From assembly GCA_958296025.1 (NCBI GenBank), contig OY282430.1, positions 248,001 through 312,000 of the forward strand: DNA of 64,000 nt. The letters run 5' to 3'. Made by a program: the position numbers and the translations under genes. The notes below the pieces were generated by a model. The model was given only the letters and a program-made list of their open reading frames with translations. It was not told the origin of the DNA and made no database searches. The DNA comes from an uncultured Pseudomonadales bacterium (GTDB lineage Bacteria > Pseudomonadota > Gammaproteobacteria > Pseudomonadales > Azotimanducaceae). Every line of letters starts with the position of its first letter. Position 1 is the first letter of the stretch. Shown here one piece after another: positions 58,086-64,000 of the stretch.

Positions 58086-60542
58086 TCACTCGTCCGCCCT
58101 GGACGCGCTGTCCACCGACAGGTTGCTCAGCCGCCCATCCGGGTTCTCGATCAAGTTCATCACCCGGATGTCGTCGTCAGCTTCGACGGTTAGTTGCCAC
58201 TTGCCGTCGCCATCGCCGAGGCGGCCGCGGAAGTCGATGTTGCCTTCTTCGCCCGCTTCGAGTTGTTGGGCGGTGACGCGCACGGATGAACGGGGTGGCA
58301 AGCGCAGCCTTAGGTTGCCCCTGGGGGCATCCCGGCCTTGGTCGTCGCGGCCTTTGATGGTGACGGCGACGCCTTGGTTGTTGGGGTTGATGAGACGTAG
58401 CAGGCTGCGGAACTTGGTGTTGTCGGCGTTGTTGAAGAAGTTGACTTCATGTTTTCTAGCCAGTCCGCTGGGCAAGGCTTGCAGGCTGGTTAGGGTGCCG
58501 TCCTCGGTGCGAGCGTAGGCTTGGGCGCGGATGTTGAGGGAGGTGGTCAGAACCAGGCGCCAGTCGCCCTCACCGGCGCCAGTGCCGGAGGCCAAGCCCT
58601 TTTGTTCGTTGCCGCGCTCCAGATCCCGGGCGTTGAAGTGGCGGCTTTGCCGGGCCGGGAGGGTCAGCATGATGGGGCGGGAGACCGTGCCGGCGTCATC
58701 TGTGGCGGTGATCTGCACGGTGCCGTCCGTTCGGGAAACATTGATGATCCGCACGAACCCTTGCTGGCCGGAATCGTCGGCGGACGGCAGCAGCGGCAGG
58801 ACGGTGTTGGTGCGTCGCTCCGTTTGGAAATCGACCAATAGGGTATAGGAGCCCGTCCCACCCTCGCTACGGACGGCGACATAGTAAGTGCCGGCCATCA
58901 CCCTAGTGGCGATGCGAAAGTTGGTGCCAGGTCCGCCGTCACGGTCCTGGGTGGCCACCGCGCCGCTCTCAAAATAGAGGGTGCCTTGGGTGTCGCTGGG
59001 CCCCTCGGTGCGCACATAGAGGGTGCCGGTCTCCTGGATGACGATGCGGAAGTAATCGACGTCGTCGGCGGTTTCCAAATCCCCTCGAGTGGTGGAGCTC
59101 AACAGCACCCCGGTGGCGGAGTTGGTGTCGTTGCCGAAGTCATCGGCCACGCCGATGGGCGATTCCGTTGCGGTGCCTAAAAAGGGCGCGGCGATGTTCA
59201 GGAAGCGATCAAAGCGGCCGTAGTAGTTGATGGAGCAATCATCCGCCGGCCCGCCGGCCAGAACGCCGATGAGCGCCCCGTTATCGTCGGCGAACAGCCC
59301 TGCGCCGCTGCTGCCGGAGGTTGGGGCGCCCTCGTGGAAATCGACCACTAGGGACTCCACTTCCTGGCTGCCGTTGGCCGTGGCAATGGTGACGGTCTCT
59401 TGGGTGATCTGCCCCGCCGCCCATTCCTTCAGGCTCCCCCGCGGATGATGCAGGGAATGCACATTCTCGCCCACTTCGCCCTTGCTGGCGGACCAAGCCT
59501 TCCAGCAGAGCGGGTTGGGCACTGGCTTGCGCAGCCGCAGCAGGCTGTGGCCGGATCTGGCGTGGGCGACCACCAAGTCCGCCCCGCCGCTCAGGGAGGC
59601 GAAGCCGTCGCCCCGTTCGGAACTGCCGCAGCCGCTGGTTTCGTAGTTCCACCATACCTCCACCGTCTCCGCCACGGCTTGGGAGGGGATGCAATGGCTG
59701 GCGGTCACGAGATGGGTGGAAAGCAGCCTTTCCCGGGTTTCCCGGCTATCGTTGATGAGCACGGCTGTGCAGGTGAAGCTGGCGCCGTCCGCCTCCGTAT
59801 AGAGAATGCGCACCGTCGCGCCGCCGGCGCAGGAGGGCACGTTGGCGCAGGAGGCGTCCACGGCGGTGCAGGTGTTGGCCGGGTCTTCGGGCTGTGGAAC
59901 GGGGCTGACGGCCGCCTGTTCCAGCACGGAGAGGCGCCGCAACTGCAAAGTCACTGCCGCTTGCTGGACCGGTGAAGGGAGGTAAATCTCCAAGCCGATG
60001 GTGTCGCCGGCCACCGTCGGAGACCAAAACGGCCGCGACGATGCTTCCGCATTGCCTGGGGAAAAGTCTTCGCTATCCAAAGGGCCGAACTTGGGTTCAG
60101 GATCAGCCGGGTCGAAGAAGCGAATCTCTCCCCCTTCCGGCAGGCTGGCCTCCAATGCGATGCGCAACCCTTTGGCGCCTGTGGCAGTGATGCTAAGGGC
60201 GGCGGTGACGCCACCGTCAGCCGCGTTCTCCCAACTCAGCTTTCCCTCAAGGGGGCCTTGGTGCTCGGCAGGCACCCTTTGCCCCGTGCCGACCGCCGCC
60301 GGCCCGCGACGGCAGCCGTCCGTTCCGGTTCGCTGCGTGGGAAGTGGGGCTGGAACGCGGACGTTGAAGGGTATGGGAGTGACCCTGTAGTCCTGCCGCA
60401 GTCGCCATGCCTCCGGCTGGGCCACCGGGGCTGCAACGCTAGGCTGCAGCGCGGCATCGGGGAAAGGCACCGTCTGCGCAGCGGCCAAGCCGGCCGCACA
60501 GGCCAAGCCGAACAGCCAAACCCCAGCGAAGCCGCGCCTCAT
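58086..60542 (-). CDS. Secreted lysyl-endopeptidase-like trypsin-fold protein with C-terminal repeats
   Basis: An 818-residue exported protein. The signal peptide (MRRGFAGVWLFGLACAAGLAAAQ) is followed by a beta-rich prodomain (about 70-230) and a trypsin-like domain resembling Achromobacter lysyl endopeptidase: His283 in VTASHC, Ser412 in SGSSGAG, plus HHPRGSLKEW and VLAGGPADDCS. At the usual Asp position (SDFTLLEL in the Achromobacter enzyme) it reads SGHSLLRL, Gly331, so the triad looks incomplete. A PPC-type beta domain (about 480-570) and two ~105-residue repeats (about 580-690 and 695-805) follow. ATG 60542 is chosen for its signal peptide over the longer frame from 60698. Confidence 0.8.
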   Translation of the reverse strand: MRRGFAGVWLFGLACAAGLAAAQTVPFPDAALQPSVAAPVAQPEAWRLRQDYRVTPIPFNVRVPAPLPTQRTGTDGCRRGPAAVGTGQRVPAEHQGPLEGKLSWENAADGGVTAALSITATGAKGLRIALEASLPEGGEIRFFDPADPEPKFGPLDSEDFSPGNAEASSRPFWSPTVAGDTIGLEIYLPSPVQQAAVTLQLRRLSVLEQAAVSPVPQPEDPANTCTAVDASCANVPSCAGGATVRILYTEADGASFTCTAVLINDSRETRERLLSTHLVTASHCIPSQAVAETVEVWWNYETSGCGSSERGDGFASLSGGADLVVAHARSGHSLLRLRKPVPNPLCWKAWSASKGEVGENVHSLHHPRGSLKEWAAGQITQETVTIATANGSQEVESLVVDFHEGAPTSGSSGAGLFADDNGALIGVLAGGPADDCSINYYGRFDRFLNIAAPFLGTATESPIGVADDFGNDTNSATGVLLSSTTRGDLETADDVDYFRIVIQETGTLYVRTEGPSDTQGTLYFESGAVATQDRDGGPGTNFRIATRVMAGTYYVAVRSEGGTGSYTLLVDFQTERRTNTVLPLLPSADDSGQQGFVRIINVSRTDGTVQITATDDAGTVSRPIMLTLPARQSRHFNARDLERGNEQKGLASGTGAGEGDWRLVLTTSLNIRAQAYARTEDGTLTSLQALPSGLARKHEVNFFNNADNTKFRSLLRLINPNNQGVAVTIKGRDDQGRDAPRGNLRLRLPPRSSVRVTAQQLEAGEEGNIDFRGRLGDGDGKWQLTVEADDDIRVMNLIENPDGRLSNLSVDSASRADE

Positions 60543-60799
60543 GCTGGTGCGGGACCGATCTCGGCGACACGCATGGCGACGCCTTGCCGAGGGGGGAATT
60601 GCGGCGGGGCGCAGAGTACTCGGCCCGTTGCAACCGTTGGTGCGGCTGGCTTCGTCGCTTTGCCTCAAACCGGAAGTTTTGCAGTGGCAAAAGGCCATTT
60701 TCCTACGGCGATTTCCGAATATGCCCGATGGGTTTCCATTAGGCGATGATATAGACTTCCCAAGCTGACTAAAACCTGAACAAAAGTGGGGAAAGGCAC
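60543..60799. other. Intergenic region between the protease and ssb
   Basis: About 257 bases between divergent starts. A TATAGA at 60750-60755 is a possible -10 for ssb. No LexA-type CTGT-N8-ACAG operator is seen, unlike the shared uvrA-ssb region of E. coli. No gene is evident. Confidence 0.4.
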
Positions 60800-61270
60800 A
60801 TGGCGCGAGGCATCAACAAAGTCATTCTCATCGGCAATCTGGGCAGGGATCCGGAGGTTCGCTACACCCAGTCCGGCAAGGCCGTGGCCAACTTTACGGT
60901 GGCCACCTCTGAAAGCTGGCGGGATCGGCAGACCAACGAAATGCAGGAGCGCACGGAGTGGCACCGGGTGGTGTGCTTTGACCGGCAGGGGGAGGTTGCC
61001 GGGGAATATCTGCGCAAAGGCTCCAAGGTCTATATCGAGGGCCGCTTGCAAACGCGCAGTTGGGAGCAGGACGGCCAAACCCGCTACACCACGGAAATCG
61101 TCGCCCGGGACATGCAAATGCTCGACAGCCGCGGTGCCGCTGGCGGCGGGGACGGCTACCGCCCGCCGGTGGACGAGTACGAACGCGGCGGCAGTCCGCC
61201 AAGCCGGGGTAACGAGCCGACGGTGGTGGATGGCGCGGATGACGATCTGGAGGACGACATCCCGTTCTGA
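60800..61270 (+). CDS. ssb: Single-stranded DNA-binding protein
   Basis: A 156-residue SSB. The OB-fold domain (about 1-110) opens [22 protein letters not shown] and has [22 protein letters not shown]; a Gly/Pro-rich linker follows; and the acidic tip DDLEDDIPF docks partner proteins. It covers single-stranded DNA in replication, repair and recombination. GGGGAAAGG precedes the ATG. In E. coli it is the divergent neighbour of uvrA, here displaced by 4.5 kb of inserted DNA. Confidence 0.97.
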   Translation: MARGINKVILIGNLGRDPEVRYTQSGKAVANFTVATSESWRDRQTNEMQERTEWHRVVCFDRQGEVAGEYLRKGSKVYIEGRLQTRSWEQDGQTRYTTEIVARDMQMLDSRGAAGGGDGYRPPVDEYERGGSPPSRGNEPTVVDGADDDLEDDIPF

Positions 61271-61274
61271 CCGA

Positions 61275-61308
61275 GGGCGCGAGCGCCCGCTCGTCGAGCA
61301 ACCCTTTT
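61275..61308 (+). terminator. Candidate terminator after ssb
   Basis: GGGCGC-GA-GCGCCC (61275-61288) is a perfect GC stem directly after the ssb stop. GCTCG-T-CGAGC follows and then a run of four T (61305-61308). Either stem could act as an intrinsic terminator; the T-run is short. The next gene is convergent, ending at 61467. Confidence 0.45.
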
Positions 61309-61466
61309 CCCGCCGACGGACCAACGGCACAATTGGGCTGGTTGATTGCCTATCCAGCGCGTGGTTGCTGTGGGGTAACCCCCGTTAAGATAGTGTTAAC
61401 AGGCCCCAAATTGGTGCATTTAGGCTTTCTTGGGAAGGGACCACCTCCCGAATCGGCACCGCTTGA

Positions 61467-62261
61467 TCAGAGCAGCGTCAGCAGTAACAGCGCCAATCCC
61501 AACGCTACCCGATAATAGGCGTAGGGCCGCAGGCCGGTGCGTTCCAAAAGGCGGATGAAGAAGCCGATGCACAGGTAGGCGCTGCCGCCAGCGATGGCGG
61601 CGCCCAAGGCTAAGTCGGTCAAATGCCGGGTGGAGGTGTCCGACGGCAGCTTGCCGGATGCCAGCAAAGCGGCCCCAGCGATGGCCGGAATGGCCAGCAA
61701 GAACGCCACCCGGGCGGCGGTGGCGCGGGATAGGCCCAACAGCAAGGCGACGGTGATGGTTACCCCGGAGCGGGATGTGCCGGGTATCAGCGCCAGCGCT
61801 TGCGCCAAACCGATTAGGGCGGCGTCGCGCCAGTTCAGCAGCGTGCGCCTCCCTTTCCGGTCGTCCGCCCACCAGAGCGCTAGGCCGAACACCAGGGTCG
61901 TCGCCGCCACCAGAAGCTCGTTGCGCCAGTCGGTGGCGATCCGGTCATGCAGCAGGAACCCGCACAGCACCACTGGCAGAGTCGCCGCTACGATCTTGCA
62001 CAGCAGATCCAAATTGGCGTCGTACCTTTGCCGGCGGGCGAAGCCCCAGGCGCTGATGGCGAAGTGGCGGCAGTCCTGCCGGTAATAGGCCACCACCGCG
62101 CCCAAGGAGCCCATATGAACAGCGATGTCGAAGGCTAGGCCTTGGTCCGGCCAATCCGTGATTTTGTCCGCCAGAATCAGGTGGGCGGCGCTGGAGATGG
62201 GCAGGAATTCGGTGACGCCCTGCAGCAGCGCCAGGACGATGATCTGTAGCAAGTCCACCAA
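61467..62261 (-). CDS. uppP: Undecaprenyl-diphosphatase UppP/BacA
   Basis: A 264-residue membrane phosphatase with about eight helices that recycles the undecaprenyl-phosphate lipid carrier for cell-wall synthesis and gives bacitracin tolerance when abundant. The two active-site blocks are LLQGVTEFLPISSAAHLIL (13-31; Glu and His retained) and PGTSRSGVTIT. The start is TTG at 62261 or GTG one codon later; both keep the first helix. E. coli has SSSGH where this has SSAAH, a mild change. Confidence 0.95.
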   Translation of the reverse strand: MVDLLQIIVLALLQGVTEFLPISSAAHLILADKITDWPDQGLAFDIAVHMGSLGAVVAYYRQDCRHFAISAWGFARRQRYDANLDLLCKIVAATLPVVLCGFLLHDRIATDWRNELLVAATTLVFGLALWWADDRKGRRTLLNWRDAALIGLAQALALIPGTSRSGVTITVALLLGLSRATAARVAFLLAIPAIAGAALLASGKLPSDTSTRHLTDLALGAAIAGGSAYLCIGFFIRLLERTGLRPYAYYRVALGLALLLLTLL

Positions 62262-62407
62262 GGAGGTCCGTTCCGATCGTTGGTTGCATTATCGCTAAGA
62301 TCGCGGCGAAAGTCCTTCGACCCCGGTTTTGGCGGAAGTGACCGACGTCCTTAGGGTGCGGCGCGGCGGTTCGCCCGTCTCGCCGTCGCATGGCCACAAT
62401 CATGCTT

Positions 62408-62413
62408 TACAAT
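62408..62413 (+). promoter_or_regulatory. -10 box upstream of proA
   Basis: TACAAT (62408-62413) is a good -10 match on the plus strand. No convincing -35 lies 16-18 bases before it. Its position argues that the open reading frame from 62412 is not translated from its first codon and that proA starts further in. The 291 bases between uppP and proA hold no gene. Confidence 0.35.
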
Positions 62414-62552
62414 GCCCGCCCTTGGCTGGCGGTTGCTGGGTCTTGCCGCCCGACCACACCGGCCTTCAGTTGGTTTTAGGCGCTGCTTGGTCGATGCGCC
62501 TGATGGGTTGCGGAAGATGAACGTTGCGCAAGAAAAGCAGGATGAAGCGGGC

Positions 62553-63806
62553 ATGGAGGCGCAGATGCGCACCTTGGGGGCCGCCGCCCGTGCCGCCTCA
62601 GGCGTTTTGAGCTGTGCCGATGCCGCGATCAAGTCCCGCGCCCTCAAGGCCATGGCGGAGCGTTTGGATGCCGCCCGTGCCGAGCTTAAGGCGGCTAATG
62701 GGGTCGATGTGGCGAGAGCGGCCGAAGGCGGCCTCGACGCCGCCCGCCTGGACCGTTTGGGCATAAACGACAAGACCATCGACCGCATGATCGACGGCGT
62801 CCTGCAGGTGGAGAAGCTGCCGGATCCGGTGGGCGAGGTCACGGACTTAAGCTATCGTCCCACAGGCATTCAGGTGGGCCGGATGCGCGTTCCCTTGGGC
62901 GTCATCGCCATCATCTACGAATCCCGTCCCAACGTCACTGCCGAGGCCGCCAGCCTGTGCCTGAAGAGCGGTAACGCCTGCATTCTGCGCGGCGGTTCGG
63001 AAGCCATAGAGTCCAACCGCGCCATCGCCGCATGCGTAAGCGCCGCTTTAGGGGATGTGCAGCTGCCGATGGCGGCGGTTCAGTTAGTGCGCACGCCGGA
63101 CCGGGCCGCAGTGGGTGCCTTGCTGAAGCTGGACGAGCATATCGATGTGATCGTGCCCCGAGGCGGCAAGACACTGATCGAGCGCATCAGCCGGGAGTCC
63201 CGCATTCCGGTCATTAAGCATTTGGACGGGGTCTGTCATCTGTACATCGACGATGCCGCCGACTTGGAGATGTCCTTGTCCATCGCCTTCAACTCCAAGG
63301 CCGAGAAGTACGCGGTCTGCAATGCCCTTGAGACCTTGCTGGTGGCGGAGGGCATGGCCGGCCAAGTGCTGCCGGGCTTGGGGGAGCGCTTCGCCCAGGC
63401 CGGCGTGGAGCTGCGTGGCTGCCCCAAGGCGCAGCGCTGGTTGCCCAGCGCCAAGGACGCCACCGAAGCGGATTGGCAGGCCGAGTACCTCGGCCCGGTG
63501 CTGGCCGTTCGGGTGGTGGACGGCGTCGACCAAGCCATCAACCACATCAACCGCTACGGCTCCCAGCACACGGACGCCATCGTCACCCAAAACTACGCTA
63601 GGGCGCGTCATTTCCTCCGTGCCGTGGATTCCTCATCCGTGATGGTCAACGCCAGCACTCAATTCGCCGATGGCATGGAGTATGGCTTAGGTGCCGAGAT
63701 CGGCATATCCACAGACAAGCTGCACGCCCGCGGTCCGGTGGGACTGCACGGCCTGACCACGGAGAAGTACGTCGTGTTCGGCAACGGCGAGATTCGTCAC
63801 CGTTGA
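62553..63806 (+). CDS. proA: Gamma-glutamyl phosphate reductase
   Basis: Second step of proline synthesis: NADPH-dependent reduction of gamma-glutamyl phosphate to the semialdehyde. [36 protein letters not shown] carries the cofactor side and Cys256 in [13 protein letters not shown] is the catalytic thiol. From ATG 62553 the protein has 417 residues, exactly the E. coli length, starting [16 protein letters not shown]. An ATG at 62517 is the main alternative. No proB is adjacent; nadD follows with a TTGA overlap. Confidence 0.95.
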   Translation: MEAQMRTLGAAARAASGVLSCADAAIKSRALKAMAERLDAARAELKAANGVDVARAAEGGLDAARLDRLGINDKTIDRMIDGVLQVEKLPDPVGEVTDLSYRPTGIQVGRMRVPLGVIAIIYESRPNVTAEAASLCLKSGNACILRGGSEAIESNRAIAACVSAALGDVQLPMAAVQLVRTPDRAAVGALLKLDEHIDVIVPRGGKTLIERISRESRIPVIKHLDGVCHLYIDDAADLEMSLSIAFNSKAEKYAVCNALETLLVAEGMAGQVLPGLGERFAQAGVELRGCPKAQRWLPSAKDATEADWQAEYLGPVLAVRVVDGVDQAINHINRYGSQHTDAIVTQNYARARHFLRAVDSSSVMVNASTQFADGMEYGLGAEIGISTDKLHARGPVGLHGLTTEKYVVFGNGEIRHR

Positions 63807-64000
63807 TCGGCCTGTTCGGCGGCACCTTCGACCCCATCCACAACGGCCATCTTCATGGTGCGTTGACGGCGGCTGGGGTGCTCCGCTGCCAAGTGCGCAT
63901 GGTGTTGTCCGCCCGTCCGCCTCATCGCCCTCCGCCGGTGGCGAGCGTCGATCATCGTTGGACGATGCTCAAGATGGCTTGTGCCGCTCACCCTGAACTG
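63803..64000 (+). CDS. nadD: Nicotinate-mononucleotide adenylyltransferase (3' end outside window)
   Basis: The 66 residues visible begin [20 protein letters not shown], the nucleotidyltransferase signature with the HxGH motif (HNGH) that binds ATP. NadD makes deamido-NAD in NAD synthesis. It starts at TTG 63803, overlapping the proA stop, an order (proA-nadD) found in many gammaproteobacteria and usually followed by rsfS. The rest is beyond the window edge. Confidence 0.93.
   Translation, partial: MIGLFGGTFDPIHNGHLHGALTAAGVLRCQVRMVLSARPPHRPPPVASVDHRWTMLKMACAAHPEL

Noticed and set aside
57863-58276. 137-codon plus-strand frame after the IS
   Set aside because: It stitches an IS-end-like sequence, a transposase fossil and antisense of the protease gene; treated as a remnant, not a gene.

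Overview
The window is a high-GC chromosomal segment from a gammaproteobacterium, probably an uncultured one. The best evidence is gene order: thrU-tyrU-glyT-thrT-tuf-(trpT)-secE-nusG-rplKAJL-rpoBC, then rpsL-rpsG-fusA-tuf, then the complete S10-spc-alpha ribosomal clusters ending rpsK-rpsD-rpoA-rplQ, with no infA before rpsM. S4, UvrA and RpoB also read very close to the E. coli proteins. Species and habitat cannot be read from the sequence.

Layout. 1-374: tail of an outer-membrane DUF5916-type barrel protein. 438-8706: a catabolic-looking run on the + strand with a UbiD-like decarboxylase, MFS transporter, AhpD-glutaredoxin fusion, UbiX flavin prenyltransferase, cupin, membrane-anchored alpha/beta hydrolase and amidase. 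8802-14836: an iron-type cell-surface signalling cassette (ECF sigma, FecR, STN/TonB-dependent receptor) followed by a secreted hydrolase-like protein. 14985-19175: a restriction-modification module with two DNA methyltransferases, the first carrying a MerR-like helix-turn-helix, facing a single-HKD phospholipase-D-type endonuclease. It sits beside the tRNA cluster, separated by about 700 bp without a convincing gene.

19860-53396: the translation and transcription core, about 33 kb, interrupted only by a minus-strand 2-hydroxyacid dehydrogenase (38096-39037) inserted between the second tuf and rpsJ. The two tuf genes differ at three synonymous positions. The second copy carries 96 bp of the first copy's downstream DNA, including a truncated tRNA-Trp, so one locus overwrote the other recently. 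Both tuf genes use codons (GCG, ACG, ATT, GTT) unlike every neighbour until the last ~60 bp, which suggests a foreign, mosaic tuf.

53405-62261: uvrA and ssb, which are divergent neighbours in E. coli, are separated by an IS1202/ISNCY-type insertion sequence, a decayed relative of it, and a secreted lysyl-endopeptidase-like protease. The IS lies just upstream of uvrA in the same orientation. uppP, proA and the start of nadD complete the window.

The points most worth pursuing are the UbiD homologue that appears to lack the Arg-Glu-Glu catalytic set while sitting with its own UbiX, the self-regulated BfiI-like restriction system, the AhpD-glutaredoxin fusion, the internal signal peptide and start in the TonB receptor, and the tuf duplication.
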